64,000 nt of DNA, from the NCBI RefSeq assembly GCF_000418555.1, contig NZ_ATKM01000011.1, positions 310,001-374,000 of the forward strand, written 5' to 3'. The stretch is from Pseudomonas sp. P818. Lineage in GTDB: Bacteria > Pseudomonadota > Gammaproteobacteria > Pseudomonadales > Pseudomonadaceae. Numbering within the stretch: position 1 is the first letter of the stretch; each line of letters begins with the position of its first letter. The notes under the pieces were generated by a model. That model was not told the origin of the DNA. It did not search any database and saw only the letters and a list, made by a program, of their open reading frames with translations. Below are positions 9,954-21,108 of the stretch, one piece after another. The position numbers were made by a program, and so were the translations under genes.

Positions 9954-10454
9954 ATGGCGCAAGTCACTCTCAAAGGCAATCCGGTGCAGGTCGACGGTCA
10001 ACTGCCGCAGGCCGGCCAACAGGCGCCGGCTTTCAGCCTGGTCGCTGGCGACCTGAGCGACGTCACCCTGGCCAGCCTGGCCGGCAAGCGCAAGGTGCTG
10101 AACATCTTCCCCAGCGTCGATACCCCGACCTGCGCCACCTCCGTGCGCAAGTTCAATGCCGAAGCCGGCCAGCTGTCCAATACCGTGGTGCTGTGCATCT
10201 CCGCTGACCTGCCGTTCGCCCAGGCGCGTTTCTGCGGCGCCGAAGGCCTGGAGAACGTGGTCAACCTGTCCACCCTGCGTGGTGCCGACTTTCTCAAGAA
10301 CTACGGTGTGGCCATCGCCAGCGGTCCGCTGACCGGCCTTGCCGCGCGTGCGGTGGTGGTGCTGGACGAGCAGGACAAGGTGCTGCACAGCGAGCTGGTT
10401 GGCGAGATCGCCCATGAGCCGGACTACGCTGCTGCCCTGGCGGTGTTGAAGTAA
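9954..10454 (+). CDS. tpx: Thiol peroxidase
   Basis: A 166-residue atypical 2-Cys peroxiredoxin that reduces hydrogen peroxide and organic peroxides using thioredoxin. The peroxidatic cysteine is Cys60 in [12 protein letters not shown] and the resolving cysteine is Cys94 in ARFCGAEG; both are intact. The start at 9954 is preceded by an AAGGAA ribosome-binding site, and the protein opens [11 protein letters not shown] as in the family. An in-frame extension to 9906 is possible but has no ribosome-binding site. The gene is a single unit with its own strong terminator, and its reductase partner trxB lies about 50 kb away in this window. Confidence 0.95.
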   Translation: MAQVTLKGNPVQVDGQLPQAGQQAPAFSLVAGDLSDVTLASLAGKRKVLNIFPSVDTPTCATSVRKFNAEAGQLSNTVVLCISADLPFAQARFCGAEGLENVVNLSTLRGADFLKNYGVAIASGPLTGLAARAVVVLDEQDKVLHSELVGEIAHEPDYAAALAVLK

Positions 10455-10471
10455 CCTCTCGGCACCCATTG

Positions 10472-10498
10472 AAACGGCCTGCTCAGCAGGCCGTTTTT
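10472..10498 (+). terminator. Intrinsic terminator of tpx
   Basis: An 11-bp perfect stem (AAACGGCCTGC / GCAGGCCGTTT) with a TCA loop runs into a T-tract and ends 44 bp after the tpx stop. It is a classic rho-independent terminator that isolates tpx from the mux operon. Confidence 0.9.
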
Positions 10499-10523
10499 AT
10501 TTGTGCCTCAAACAGTTAGTAAC

Positions 10524-10550
10524 GTAAGGGGAGCGTAAAAAGCGGGTAAA
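10524..10550 (+). promoter_or_regulatory. Three 11-bp-phased GTAAR repeats upstream of muxA (CpxR/OmpR-type box)
   Basis: GTAAG at 10524, GTAAA at 10535 and GTAAA at 10546 recur with an exact 11-bp period. CpxR-type response regulators bind paired GTAAA half-sites about one helical turn apart, and CpxR has been linked to RND pump genes in P. aeruginosa. The array ends 5 bp before a weak -35 candidate, TTTGCT (10556-10561), with a 17-bp spacer to TATCGT (10579-10584). That is the arrangement of an activator-dependent promoter. Confidence 0.5.
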
Positions 10551-10618
10551 TGGGCTTTGCTTGACGCGGGCCAGTGCTTATCGTTCCGACTCCCACAAAA
10601 AGTGATACCGCGCCTGCC

Positions 10619-11848
10619 ATGTCGAATGTTCCCTCGTCCGCCTCGAACAACTCCCGCCAATGGCTGATCGGCCTGACGCTGCTGGCCGTGCTGCTTCTGC
10701 TGCTGTGGTGGTTCTGGCCGAGCAAGCCGCAGTCGCAGCAGATGGGCCGTGGCCGCTTCGGTGACATGGGGCCGGTGCCGGTGCGTGTGGCGGAAGTCGA
10801 GCAGGGCGAGTTCGCCATCGAGCTCAAGGCACTCGGCACGGTGACCGCGTACAACACGGTCAATGTGCGCTCGCGGGTCGACGGTGAACTGGTCAAGGTG
10901 CTGTTCGAAGAGGGGCAACAGGTCAAGGCCGGCGACCTGCTCGCGGTGATCGACCCGCGCCCTTATCAGGTGGCGCTGCAGCAGGCGCAGGGCGCGCTGC
11001 AGGAAAACCAGGCGCAGCTGAAGAACGCCGAGCTGGACCTGCAGCGCTACAAGGGGCTGTACGATGAAGACAGCATCGCCAAGCAGACCCTCGATACCCA
11101 GCAGGCGCTGGTCAATCAGTATCGCGGCAGCTTGCAGAGCAATCAGGCGAACGTCGCCACGGCCAAGCTCAATCTCGACTTCACCCAGATTCGCGCGCCC
11201 ATTGCCGGTCGCCTCGGCCTGCGCCAACTGGATATCGGCAACCTGGTCAGCGGCGGCGATACCACACCGCTGGTGGTGATCACCCAGACCGATCCGATTT
11301 CGGTGATCTTCACCATTCCCGAGGGCGATCTGCCGGCAGTGCTGCAGCGCAGGCGAGATGGCACCACCCTGGTCGTCGAGGCCTGGGATCGTGGTGAGCG
11401 GCTGAAGCTGGCCGATGGCGTGCTGGAAAGCCTGGACAACCAGATCGACACCACTACCGGCACGGTCAAGCTCAAGGCGCGTTTCGACAACGCCGAGCAG
11501 ATGCTGTTTCCCAACCAGTTCGTCAACGTGCGCCTGCGCGTGGAAACCCGTGACGCTGCCACCATCATCCCGTCCGCTGCGGTGCAGTTCGGCACCCAGG
11601 GTACCTTCGTCTATGTGGTGGATGACGCCAACAAGGTGAGCATTCGTCCGGTCAGCATCGCCGCCAGCGATGCCGAGCGCAGCATGGTTACCGAGGGCGT
11701 GCAGCAGGGCGAGCGGCTGGTGCTGGAGGGCACCGACCGTCTGCGTGATGGCAGTGAGGTGGAAGTGGTCGACCCGCAGGCCGCGCAAACGCCGCAGTCC
11801 GGCGAACGAAGCGAGCCAGGCCGGGCCGCGGCACGGAACGACGCATGA
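10619..11848 (+). CDS. muxA: MuxA, RND efflux periplasmic adaptor
   Basis: A 409-residue membrane-fusion protein that links the inner-membrane RND pumps to the outer-membrane channel. An N-terminal transmembrane anchor lies at about 14-32, followed by the barrel-sandwich (lipoyl-like) halves around [12 protein letters not shown] and [13 protein letters not shown] helical hairpin lies between them at about 115-185, and the beta-barrel and membrane-proximal domains follow. ATG at 10619 is chosen over an in-frame GTG at 10574 because it places the anchor normally. Its stop overlaps muxB by 4 bp. Two RND pump genes plus an outer-membrane factor follow, which is the MuxABC-OpmB arrangement of P. 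aeruginosa and the MdtABC arrangement of E. coli. Confidence 0.9.
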   Translation: MSNVPSSASNNSRQWLIGLTLLAVLLLLLWWFWPSKPQSQQMGRGRFGDMGPVPVRVAEVEQGEFAIELKALGTVTAYNTVNVRSRVDGELVKVLFEEGQQVKAGDLLAVIDPRPYQVALQQAQGALQENQAQLKNAELDLQRYKGLYDEDSIAKQTLDTQQALVNQYRGSLQSNQANVATAKLNLDFTQIRAPIAGRLGLRQLDIGNLVSGGDTTPLVVITQTDPISVIFTIPEGDLPAVLQRRRDGTTLVVEAWDRGERLKLADGVLESLDNQIDTTTGTVKLKARFDNAEQMLFPNQFVNVRLRVETRDAATIIPSAAVQFGTQGTFVYVVDDANKVSIRPVSIAASDAERSMVTEGVQQGERLVLEGTDRLRDGSEVEVVDPQAAQTPQSGERSEPGRAAARNDA

Positions 11849-14800
11849 ACATCTCCCGCCCGTTCATCCTGCGGCCGGTCGCCACCACGCTGCTGATGGT
11901 GGCGATCTTCCTCAGCGGTCTGATCGCCTACCGCCTGCTGCCGGTCTCGGCATTGCCGGAGGTGGATTACCCGACCATCCGCGTGCTGACCCTCTATCCC
12001 GGTGCCAGCCCGGATGTGATGACCAGTGCGGTGACCGCGCCGCTGGAGCGCCAGTTCGGGCAGATGGCCGGGCTCAAGCAGATGTCCTCGACCAGCTCGG
12101 GCGGCGCCTCGGTGATCACTCTGCGTTTCAACCTGGATGTATCCCTGGCGGTGGCCGAGCAGGAGGTGCAGGCAGCGATCAACGCGGCGAGCAACCTGCT
12201 GCCGGGCGATCTGCCGGCGCCGCCGGTGTACAACAAGGTCAACCCGGCCGATACGCCGGTGCTGACCCTGGCGGTGAGCTCGAAGACCTTGCCGCTGCCG
12301 CAGGTCAACGATCTGGTCGATACCCGCCTGGCGCAGAAGCTGGCGCAAACCAGCGGTGTCGGTCTGGTTACCCTGGCCGGCGGGCAGCGGCCGGCGGTGC
12401 GTATTCGCGTCAACCCCGAGGCGCTGGCGTCCTACGGCCTGAGCCTGGCCGACGTGCGCAGTCTGATTACGGCGAGCAACGTCAACCAGCCCAAGGGTAA
12501 CTTCGACGGGCCGACCCGTGTCTCGCAGCTCGACGCCAACGACCAGCTGAAGTCGGTCGATGAATACCGCGAGCTGATCCTGAGCTATCAGAACGGCGCC
12601 GCGCTGCGCCTGAAGGATGTCGCCGAGATCATCGACGGCGCCGAGAACGAGCGTCTGGCGGCCTGGGCCAACCGCAACCAGGCGGTGCTGGTCAACGTGC
12701 AGCGTCAGCCCGGGGCCAACGTCATCGAGGTGGTCGACCGCATCCAGACCCTGCTGCCGCATCTGACCGAGGGCCTGCCGGCAAGCGTCGAGGTCAAGGT
12801 GCTCACCGACCGTACGCAGACCATTCGCGCTGCCGTGCGCGATGTGCAGCACGAGTTGCTGCTGGCCATCGCCCTGGTGGTGATGGTGACCTTCCTGTTC
12901 CTGCGCAAGCTGTCGGCGACCATCATCCCGTCCATCGTCGTGCCGCTGTCGCTGATCGGCACCTTCGGCGTGATGTACCTGGCCGGCTTCACCATCAACA
13001 ACCTGACGCTGATGGCGCTGACCATCGCCACGGGTTTTGTGGTCGATGACGCCATCGTCATGCTGGAGAACATTGCCCGCCATCTGGAGGAGGGCGAGAC
13101 GCCGCTCAACGCCGCACTCAAGGGGGCGCGGCAGATCGGTTTCACCCTGGTGTCGCTGACCCTGTCGCTGATCGCCGTGCTGATTCCGCTGCTGTTCATG
13201 GCCGATGTGGTCGGGCGGCTGTTCCGCGAGTTCGCCATCACCCTGGCGGTGGCCATCCTGATTTCCCTGGTGGTGTCGCTGACCCTCACGCCGATGATGT
13301 GCGCGCGCCTGCTCAAGGCCGAGAAACCCGAGCAGGAAGGGCGCTTCTACCGCGCCGCCGGTGGCGCCATCGACGCCATGATCGAACGCTACGGCGTCTG
13401 GCTGCAGTGGGTGCTCAGGCATCAGCCGCTGACCCTGCTGGTGGCTGTGGCCACTCTGGGCCTGACCGTACTGTTGTACCTCGCGGTGCCCAAGGGCTTT
13501 TTCCCGGTGCAGGACACCGGGGTGATCCAGGGTATTTCCGAGGCGCCGCAGTCGATTTCCTTCAGCGCCATGAGCGAGCGCCAGCAGCGCCTGGCCGATG
13601 TGATCCTGCGCGATCCGGCGGTGGCCAGTCTGTCTTCCTCGATTGGTGTGGATGGCGACAATCCGACGCTGAACAGCGGCCGCTTGTTGATCAATCTCAA
13701 GGCTCACGCCGAGCGCGACGTCACTGCCAGCCAGGTGATCGAACGGCTGCGTCCGGAACTGGCGAAGGTTCCCGGGATAGAGCTGTATATGCAGCCGGTG
13801 CAGGACCTGACCATCGAGGATCGCATCAGCCGCACCCAGTTCCAGTTCACCCTGGAGTCACCGGACAGCCAACTGCTGGAAACCTGGACGCCGCGTCTGG
13901 TCGAGGCGCTGCGCGAGCAAGCGGAGCTGACCGATGTCGCCAGCGACCTGCAGAACCGTGGTCTGCAGGTATACCTGGATATCGACCGCGACGCCGCCGC
14001 ACGCCTTGGCATCAATGTCGGCAGCATCGACGATGCCTTGTACGATGCTTTCGGCCAGCGCCAGATCAGCACCATCTACACCCAGGCCAGCCAGTACCGC
14101 GTGGTGCTGGAGAGCCGCGATGGCGGGCGCATCGGCCTGGCCGCGCTGCGTCAGATCCACGTCGCCACCGGCGACGGCCAGCAGGTGCCGCTGTCATCCC
14201 TGGCGCACATCGAGGAGCGTCCAGCCAGCCTGCTGATCAACCATATCGGTCAGTTCCCGGCGGTGACCCTGTCGTTCAACCTGGCACCGGGTGTGTCGCT
14301 GGGCCAAGCGGTCGAAGTCATCGAGCGGGTGGAGCAGGAAATCGGCCTGCCGCTGTCCATCAATACCCAGTTCCAGGGCGCTGCCGAGGCCTTCCGCGCC
14401 TCGCTGAGCTCCACGCTGCTGCTGATCCTGGCGGCCATCGTCACCATGTACATCGTGCTCGGCGTGCTCTACGAGAGCTATATCCACCCGATCACCATTC
14501 TTTCCACGCTGCCTTCGGCGGGCGTCGGCGCCTTGCTGGCGTTGCTGTTGACCGGCAACGATCTGGGCCTGATCGCCATCATCGGCATCATCCTGTTGAT
14601 CGGCATCGTCAAGAAGAACGCCATCATGATGATCGACTTCGCCCTGGAGGCCGAGCGCCATCAGGGCATGGCGCCGGAGGCGGCCATCTACCAGGCCGCG
14701 CTGCTGCGTTTCCGCCCGATCCTGATGACCACCCTGGCGGCGCTGTTCGGCGCCATCCCGCTGATGCTGGCCTCGGGCTCCGGCGCCGAGCTGCGCCAGC

Positions 14801-14937
14801 CGCTGGGCCTGGTGATGGTCGGCGGCCTGCTGGTCAGCCAGGTGCTGACGCTGTTCACCACGCCGGTGATCTACCTGTACTTCGATCGCCTGTCGCGGCG
14901 CCTTAGTGGTCGCAGTGCCGCGGGGGTGGCGGTATGA
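11845..14937 (+). CDS. muxB: MuxB, RND efflux pump subunit
   Basis: A 1030-residue RND permease that uses the proton gradient to expel drugs. It has the family topology: TM1 at the N-terminus, a large periplasmic loop, TM2-6, a second loop and TM7-12. The TM4 proton-relay aspartates are in [19 protein letters not shown] near residue 400, and a conserved lysine sits in the [16 protein letters not shown] segment of the C-terminal half. In MdtABC-like systems the two pump subunits form a heterotrimer; this is the first of the two. It is coupled to muxA by an ATGA overlap. A 106-bp gap with a REP pair separates it from muxC. Confidence 0.9.
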   Translation: MNISRPFILRPVATTLLMVAIFLSGLIAYRLLPVSALPEVDYPTIRVLTLYPGASPDVMTSAVTAPLERQFGQMAGLKQMSSTSSGGASVITLRFNLDVSLAVAEQEVQAAINAASNLLPGDLPAPPVYNKVNPADTPVLTLAVSSKTLPLPQVNDLVDTRLAQKLAQTSGVGLVTLAGGQRPAVRIRVNPEALASYGLSLADVRSLITASNVNQPKGNFDGPTRVSQLDANDQLKSVDEYRELILSYQNGAALRLKDVAEIIDGAENERLAAWANRNQAVLVNVQRQPGANVIEVVDRIQTLLPHLTEGLPASVEVKVLTDRTQTIRAAVRDVQHELLLAIALVVMVTFLFLRKLSATIIPSIVVPLSLIGTFGVMYLAGFTINNLTLMALTIATGFVVDDAIVMLENIARHLEEGETPLNAALKGARQIGFTLVSLTLSLIAVLIPLLFMADVVGRLFREFAITLAVAILISLVVSLTLTPMMCARLLKAEKPEQEGRFYRAAGGAIDAMIERYGVWLQWVLRHQPLTLLVAVATLGLTVLLYLAVPKGFFPVQDTGVIQGISEAPQSISFSAMSERQQRLADVILRDPAVASLSSSIGVDGDNPTLNSGRLLINLKAHAERDVTASQVIERLRPELAKVPGIELYMQPVQDLTIEDRISRTQFQFTLESPDSQLLETWTPRLVEALREQAELTDVASDLQNRGLQVYLDIDRDAAARLGINVGSIDDALYDAFGQRQISTIYTQASQYRVVLESRDGGRIGLAALRQIHVATGDGQQVPLSSLAHIEERPASLLINHIGQFPAVTLSFNLAPGVSLGQAVEVIERVEQEIGLPLSINTQFQGAAEAFRASLSSTLLLILAAIVTMYIVLGVLYESYIHPITILSTLPSAGVGALLALLLTGNDLGLIAIIGIILLIGIVKKNAIMMIDFALEAERHQGMAPEAAIYQAALLRFRPILMTTLAALFGAIPLMLASGSGAELRQPLGLVMVGGLLVSQVLTLFTTPVIYLYFDRLSRRLSGRSAAGVAV

Positions 14938-14946
14938 CCCCGGCCC

Positions 14947-15009
14947 GTAGGAGCGGCTTCAGCCGCGAACAGGTCGGTGCAGGGGATTCGCGGCTGAAGC
15001 CGCTCCTGC
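14947..15009. repeat. REP pair (REPIN-like) between muxB and muxC
   Basis: The arm at 14947-14969 begins GTAGGAGCGGCTTCAGCCGC and is repeated inverted at 14987-15009. Each arm also contains its own short palindrome. This is the Pseudomonas GTAGGAGCG...CGCGAA REP family in its usual inverted pair. It fills most of the only sizeable gap inside the mux operon, where it could act as a transcript-stabilising or partially terminating hairpin. Confidence 0.85.
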
Positions 15010-15043
15010 AGGATTGGCCAAGCCTTGGCGGGGCTAATCGCGC

Positions 15044-18000
15044 ATGAACCTCTCCGCCCCCTTTATCCGCCGCCCGGTAGCGACCCTGCTGCTGAGCCTG
15101 GCGATCATGCTGCTTGGCGGCGTCAGCTTCGGCCTGTTGCCGGTGGCGCCATTGCCGCAGATGGATTTTCCCACCATTACCGTGCAGGCCAGCCTGCCGG
15201 GGGCCAGCCCGCAGATCATGGCTTCCACCGTGGCCACGCCGCTGGAGCGCTCGCTCGGCACCATCGCCGGTATCAGCCAGATGAACAGCCGCAGCAGCCA
15301 GGGCAGCACGCGGATCATGATCCAGTTCGATCTGGACAAGGACATCAACACCGCCGCGCGCGAGGTGCAGGCGGCGATCAACGCCGCGCGTGAGCTGCTG
15401 CCCAGCGGCATGCGCACCATGCCCAGCTACCGCAAGATCAATCCGTCGCAGGCGCCGATCATGGTCATCTCGCTGACCAGCGACATCCTGAGCAAGGGCC
15501 AGCTGTACGACGTGGCCTCGACCATCCTGGCGCAGAAGCTGTCGCAGGTCGGCGGCGTCGGCGAGGTGCAGGTCGGCGGCAGCTCCTTGCCGGCGGTGCG
15601 CGTGTCCCTGGAGCCGCGCCTGCTCGACCAGTACGGCATTGCCCTGGACGAAGTGCGCCAGACCATCGCCGCGAGCAACGCCCTGCGCCCCAAGGGGGCG
15701 GTGGAGGACGAGCAGCGCCGCTGGCAGGTGCAGGCCAGTGATCAGTTGGCCAAGGCCGCCGACTACCTGCCGATGATCATCCGCTACCAGGACGGCGCCG
15801 CCGTGCGCCTGGGTGACGTGGCCACCGTCACCGATGGCGTCGAGGACCGCTACAACAGCGGTTTCTACAACGACAGGGAAGCGGTGCTGCTGGTGATCAA
15901 TCGGCAGAGTGGGGCGAACATCCTGCAGACTATCGCCGACATCCGCGCCGAGCTGCCGGCGCTGCGTGAGGTGATTCCAGCCAGCGTCGAGCTGGAGGTG
16001 GCGATGGATCGCTCGCCAGTGATCCGCGCCACCCTGCACGAAGCCGAGCAAACGCTGCTGATCGCCGTGGGCCTGGTGATCCTGGTGGTGCTGGCCTTCC
16101 TCGGGCGCTGGCGCGCAGCGCTGATACCCGCGCTGGCGGTGCCGGTGTCGCTGATCGGCAGTTTCGCCGCCATGTACCTGCTGGGGTTCTCGCTGAACAA
16201 CCTGTCGCTGATGGCGCTGATCATCGCCACCGGGCTGGTGGTGGACGATGCCATCGTGGTGCTGGAAAACATCGCCCGGCACATCCATAACGGCGAGAAG
16301 CCGATGGCGGCGGCGTTCAAAGGTACACGCGAGGTGGGCTTCACGCTGCTGTCGATGAACCTGTCGCTGGTGGCGGTGTTCATCTCCATCCTGTTCATGG
16401 GCGGCATCGTCGAGCGGCTGTTCCGTGAATTCTCCATCACCCTGGCGGTGGCGGTGGTGATCTCTCTGCTGGTGTCGCTGACCTTGACGCCGATGCTCTG
16501 CGCACGCTGGCTCAAGGCCGAGCAGGAGCAGTCGCGCAGCCGCCTGCAGCTATGGGGTGACCGCCTGCAGACGCGGGTGCTGGCCATCTATGGGCGTTCG
16601 CTGGATTGGGCATTGCGCCATTCGTTGCTGATGGTCATCAGCCTGCTGGCGACCATCGCGCTGAACGTCTATCTCTTCGTCAGCATTCCCAAGACCTTCA
16701 TGCCGCAGCAGGATACCGGCCAGCTGATCGGCTTCATTCGCGGCGACAACGGCCTGTCGTTCCAGGTCATGCAGCCGAAAATGGAGATCTTCCGCAAGGC
16801 GGTGCTGGCCGATCCGGCAGTGGACAGCGTGGCGGGATTCATTGGTGGCGCCGGCGGTATCAACAACGCCTTCATGATCGTGCGTCTGAAACCGATCAGC
16901 GAGCGCAAGGTGTCGTCGCAGCAGGTGATCAACCGCCTGCGTGCCAGCGTGCCGAAGGTGCCGGGTGGGCGCATGTTCCTCATGCCCGATCAGGATCTGC
17001 AGATAGGCGGGCGCGAGGGGCGCAGTTCGGAAAACGAGTACATGTTGCTCTCCGGCGATCTCGACGCCCTGCGTGAATGGCTGCCGAGGGTGCGCGAGGC
17101 GCTGCGCGCATTGCCGGAACTGACCGATATCGACGCGCGCGAGAACAGCGGTGCGCAGCAGATCCGTCTGGTGGTGGACCGCGAGGCCGCGCAGCGTCTG
17201 GGCGTTGAAATGAGCATGATCACCGCGGTGCTCAACAATGCCTTCAGTCAGCGTCAGGTGTCGACCATTTACCAGGCACTGAATCAGTACAGCGTGGTGA
17301 TGGAGATCAACCCACGCTATGCCCAGCATCCCGAGGCACTGGATCAGATTCAGCTGATCACCGCCGATGGTGCGCGTGTGCCGCTGTCGACCTTCGCCCA
17401 TTGGGAGCGCAGCCTGGAGGAAGATCGAGTCAACCATCAGGGCCAGTTCGCCGCCGAGAACATCGGTTTCTCCCTGGCCGAAGGTGTAAGCCTCGATCAG
17501 GCCAGCCGCGCCATCGACAACGCCGTGGCGCGCGTCGGTCTGCCCACCGAGGTGCAGGGCATGCTCGGCGGCACCGGAGCGGCCTTCCAGCAGACCCAGG
17601 GCAATCAGCCGCTGATGATCCTGCTGGCGCTGGTGGTGGTGTACATCGTGCTGGGCGTGCTCTACGAGAGCTACGTGCATCCGCTGACCATTCTTTCGAC
17701 CTTGCCGTCGGCCGGGGTCGGCGCCTTGCTCGCGCTGCAACTGGTGGGCATGGAGTTCAGCCTGATCTCGCTGCTGGGTCTGTTCCTGCTGATCGGCATC
17801 GTCAAGAAGAACGCCATTCTGATGGTCGACCTGGCCCTGCAACTGGAGCGCGGCGAGCGCCTGAGCCCGCAGGAGTCCATCCGTCAGGCCTGCCTGCTGC
17901 GTTTTCGCCCGATCATGATGACCACTCTGGCGGCAATCCTGGGCGCCTTGCCGCTGGTGCTGGGCAGTGCCGAAGGTTCGGAAATGCGCCAGCCGCTGGG

Positions 18001-18148
18001 TATCACCATCGTCGGTGGCCTGGTGCTGAGCCAGGTACTGACCCTCTACACCACTCCGGTGGTCTATCTCTACTTCGACCGCCTGCGCCACCGCGTCAAT
18101 CGCTGGCGCGGCGTGCGCACCGATGCTTCGTTGGAAACCCCGCTATGA
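15044..18148 (+). CDS. muxC: MuxC, second RND efflux pump subunit
   Basis: A 1034-residue RND permease, paralogous to the upstream gene and matching the MdtC/MuxC position. TM4 contains [19 protein letters not shown], which retains the paired aspartates, and the second half has [16 protein letters not shown]. Two large periplasmic porter/docking regions are present at about 40-335 and 560-860. It opens [16 protein letters not shown], typical of the subfamily. The last codons overlap the opmB ATG. It probably assembles with MuxB, MuxA and OpmB; the substrate range is not readable from sequence. Confidence 0.9.
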   Translation: MNLSAPFIRRPVATLLLSLAIMLLGGVSFGLLPVAPLPQMDFPTITVQASLPGASPQIMASTVATPLERSLGTIAGISQMNSRSSQGSTRIMIQFDLDKDINTAAREVQAAINAARELLPSGMRTMPSYRKINPSQAPIMVISLTSDILSKGQLYDVASTILAQKLSQVGGVGEVQVGGSSLPAVRVSLEPRLLDQYGIALDEVRQTIAASNALRPKGAVEDEQRRWQVQASDQLAKAADYLPMIIRYQDGAAVRLGDVATVTDGVEDRYNSGFYNDREAVLLVINRQSGANILQTIADIRAELPALREVIPASVELEVAMDRSPVIRATLHEAEQTLLIAVGLVILVVLAFLGRWRAALIPALAVPVSLIGSFAAMYLLGFSLNNLSLMALIIATGLVVDDAIVVLENIARHIHNGEKPMAAAFKGTREVGFTLLSMNLSLVAVFISILFMGGIVERLFREFSITLAVAVVISLLVSLTLTPMLCARWLKAEQEQSRSRLQLWGDRLQTRVLAIYGRSLDWALRHSLLMVISLLATIALNVYLFVSIPKTFMPQQDTGQLIGFIRGDNGLSFQVMQPKMEIFRKAVLADPAVDSVAGFIGGAGGINNAFMIVRLKPISERKVSSQQVINRLRASVPKVPGGRMFLMPDQDLQIGGREGRSSENEYMLLSGDLDALREWLPRVREALRALPELTDIDARENSGAQQIRLVVDREAAQRLGVEMSMITAVLNNAFSQRQVSTIYQALNQYSVVMEINPRYAQHPEALDQIQLITADGARVPLSTFAHWERSLEEDRVNHQGQFAAENIGFSLAEGVSLDQASRAIDNAVARVGLPTEVQGMLGGTGAAFQQTQGNQPLMILLALVVVYIVLGVLYESYVHPLTILSTLPSAGVGALLALQLVGMEFSLISLLGLFLLIGIVKKNAILMVDLALQLERGERLSPQESIRQACLLRFRPIMMTTLAAILGALPLVLGSAEGSEMRQPLGITIVGGLVLSQVLTLYTTPVVYLYFDRLRHRVNRWRGVRTDASLETPL

Positions 18149-19668
18149 AATCCATCGCACGTCCTGTAGGAGCGAGCTCTGCTCGCGAAGCTTTTTACCT
18201 CGGTCCGTTCGCCAGAGCCCGCTCCTACGGTCTGCTCGTGCTGCTGGGGATGCTCGGCGGCTGCATGCTCGGCCCCGACTATCAGCGCCCCGAGCTGGCA
18301 GCGCCGATGCAGTTCAAACAGGTCGCGGGCTGGAAAGCCGCCACCCCAGGCGACGCCCTGGAACGCGGCGCCTGGTGGGAGCTGTACGGCGACGCCGAGC
18401 TCAACACCCTGGTCGAGCGTCTGCATGTTTCCAACCAGAACCTGGCCGCTGCCGAGGCCCAGTATCGCCAGGCGCGCGCGCTGGTACGCGGCGCGCGCGC
18501 CAGCTTCTACCCCACGCTGTCCGGCAGCGCCGGGGTGACCCGGTCCGGGCAGGGCGGCGGTGACAGTACCATCCGCACCGTCGATGGCGTCACCGTCAGC
18601 GGTTCGGGGGCTTCGCGGATATCCAAGAGCTACGATCTGAGCCTGAATGCGGCTTGGGAACTGGATATCTGGGGCAAATTGCGTCGCGGTCTGGAGGCCA
18701 GTCGCGCCGAGTTCGAAGCCAGCGCCGCCGATCTCGCTGCGGCGCGCCTGAGTCTGCAGAGCGAACTGGTGCAGAACTATCTGCAGCTGCGAGTTCTCGA
18801 TGAGCAGAAGCGACTGCTGGACGCCACAGTTGCCGCCTACGCACGCTCGCTGCGCCTGACCGAGAACCAGTACCGTGCCGGTATCGTGCCCAAATCCGAC
18901 GTGTCCCAGGCCACCACCCAGCTCAAGAGCACCCAGGCCCAGGCCATCGATCTCGAGTGGCAGCGCGCGCAGCTCGAACATGCCATTGCCGTGCTGGTGG
19001 GCGTCAGCCCGGCCGAACTGTCCATCGCGCCGCGCGACGACCTGCCGGCGCTGCCCGAGGTGCCGGTAGCGCTGCCCTCACAGCTGCTCGAGCGCCGTCC
19101 CGACATCGCTGCCGCCGAGCGCCGGGTGATGGCGGCCAATGCGCAGATCGGCGTGGCCGAGGCCGCCTGGTTCCCCGACCTGACCATCTCGGCCAGCGGC
19201 GGTTATCGCGGCAGCAGCTTCGCCGACTGGATCGAAGTACCCAACCGCTTCTGGTCGCTCGGTCCGCAACTGGCGCTGACCTTGTTCGATGGTGGCGCAC
19301 GGCGTGCAGAGCTGGAGCGCAGCGAGGCCGCCTACGACCAGACGGTGGCGCAATACCGCCAGGCCGTGCTGGACAGCTTCCGCGAAGTGGAGGATTACCT
19401 GGTGCAGCTGCGCGTGCTGGAGCAGGAGAGTGGGGTGCAGCAGGAAGCGCTTGATGCGGCGCGCGAGTCGTTACGCCTGATCGAAAACCAGTACCGTGCC
19501 GGCACTGTCGATTTCAACAGCGTGGTCAACGTACAGGCCACGGCGCTGAACAACGAACGCACCAATCTTACGTTGCTGGGTAGCCGTCTGACCGCTAGCG
19601 TGCAGCTGATTACCGCACTGGGTGGTGGCTGGGACCTGGAGCAACTGCGTCAGCAGGAGCCCCGATAA
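18145..19668 (+). CDS. opmB: OpmB, outer-membrane efflux lipoprotein with REP-encoded N-terminus
   Basis: A 507-residue TolC/NodT-type outer-membrane factor that forms the exit channel of the Mux pump. A lipobox, MLGGC, puts the acylated cysteine at Cys40, followed by [10 protein letters not shown], the conserved start of this family. Two OEP helical repeats cover about 75-270 and 285-490. The ATG at 18145 overlaps the muxC stop. Codons 8-28 are written through a REP pair (18166-18229), giving [10 protein letters not shown] and ARARSY before the hydrophobic core, so the signal peptide has an unusually long n-region of about 28 residues. A GTG at 18238 could start a shorter signal but has no ribosome-binding site. 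Function is well supported; the exact start is uncertain. Confidence 0.88.
   Translation: MKSIARPVGASSAREAFYLGPFARARSYGLLVLLGMLGGCMLGPDYQRPELAAPMQFKQVAGWKAATPGDALERGAWWELYGDAELNTLVERLHVSNQNLAAAEAQYRQARALVRGARASFYPTLSGSAGVTRSGQGGGDSTIRTVDGVTVSGSGASRISKSYDLSLNAAWELDIWGKLRRGLEASRAEFEASAADLAAARLSLQSELVQNYLQLRVLDEQKRLLDATVAAYARSLRLTENQYRAGIVPKSDVSQATTQLKSTQAQAIDLEWQRAQLEHAIAVLVGVSPAELSIAPRDDLPALPEVPVALPSQLLERRPDIAAAERRVMAANAQIGVAEAAWFPDLTISASGGYRGSSFADWIEVPNRFWSLGPQLALTLFDGGARRAELERSEAAYDQTVAQYRQAVLDSFREVEDYLVQLRVLEQESGVQQEALDAARESLRLIENQYRAGTVDFNSVVNVQATALNNERTNLTLLGSRLTASVQLITALGGGWDLEQLRQQEPR
18166..18229. repeat. REP pair inside the opmB coding sequence
   Basis: The left arm (18166-18189) begins GTAGGAGCGAGCTCTGCTCG and is identical, together with the following GCTTTTT, to the REP at 51287. 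The right arm (18208-18229) is a diverged inverted copy ending GCCCGCTCCTAC. The pair lies wholly within opmB codons 8-28 and keeps the frame open. Confidence 0.88.
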
Positions 19669-19685
19669 GGGAAGGAGCCGAGCAG

Positions 19686-19713
19686 CCGGCATGGCGGGAT
19701 TCCGCCATGCCGG
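19686..19713. terminator. Hairpin between convergent opmB and dctP
   Basis: A 12-bp perfect stem (CCGGCATGGCGG / CCGCCATGCCGG) with a GATT loop lies in the 52-bp gap between the two convergent genes. It has no clean T-tract (TTATTT only 10 bp later), so it is probably a shared, moderately efficient terminator. Confidence 0.6.
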
Positions 19714-19720
19714 TCCTGGC

Positions 19721-20830
<1,110 letters not shown>

Positions 20831-20850
20831 TCAGAGCTGGGACTTGCATG

Positions 20851-20865
20851 GCAAGGGTTATGCCA
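20851..20865 (-). promoter_or_regulatory. Sigma-54 (-24/-12) promoter of dctP
   Basis: The minus strand reads TGGCATAACCCTTGC, which matches the RpoN consensus TGGCAC-N5-TTGC with GG and GC exactly 10 bp apart. Transcription would begin near 20840, about 110 nt before the dctP ATG. Confidence 0.75.
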
Positions 20866-20868
20866 TTG

Positions 20869-20884
20869 TGGCGAAATTCCGCCA
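20869..20884. promoter_or_regulatory. Promoter-proximal operator palindrome of dctP
   Basis: TGGCGAAATTCCGCCA is a near-perfect palindrome of the same type as the site at 20930. It lies 3 bp upstream of the sigma-54 -24 element, centred near -37. Confidence 0.6.
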
Positions 20885-20929
20885 GCCTGCTTGGGTCGTT
20901 GAAAAGCATGTGATCTGCAGCACAGTATG

Positions 20930-20945
20930 TGGCGGATATCCGCCA
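20930..20945. promoter_or_regulatory. Distal operator palindrome of dctP
   Basis: TGGCGGATATCCGCCA is a perfect 16-bp palindrome centred near -98 from the predicted start, a normal position for an enhancer-binding protein such as DctD. Its centre is 61 bp from that of the proximal copy. Confidence 0.65.
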
Positions 20946-21072
20946 TTCGCCAGGTCGCGGTCAGCGGAAACCTGCCGTTTTTACGGCGTTGAAATTATGG
21001 CGCTAAGGATCCGCTGTCGGCGGGCGGTACAATCGTGCATCTTTTCTACGCCGCTTCGACTGCAATCCGTAT

Positions 21073-21097
21073 AAAAAAGCCCAGCTCTTGGCTGGGC
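21073..21097 (-). terminator. Terminator of the nuo operon
   Basis: On the minus strand a stem AGCCCAG / CTGGGCT with a short loop is followed by six Ts. It lies 11 bp after the nuoN stop and ends the nuo transcript. Confidence 0.9.
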
Positions 21098-21108
21098 TCG
21101 TTCGTCGC

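Noticed and set aside
11611..13707. 698-residue minus-strand ORF antisense to muxA-muxB
   Set aside because: Composition (His/Arg/Gln-rich) and position opposite intact RND genes mark it as a codon-bias artefact.
17401..18144. Upstream in-frame extension of opmB inside muxC
   Set aside because: The extension encodes Arg/Gly/Ala-rich non-family sequence over muxC; opmB has a plausible ATG overlapping the muxC stop.
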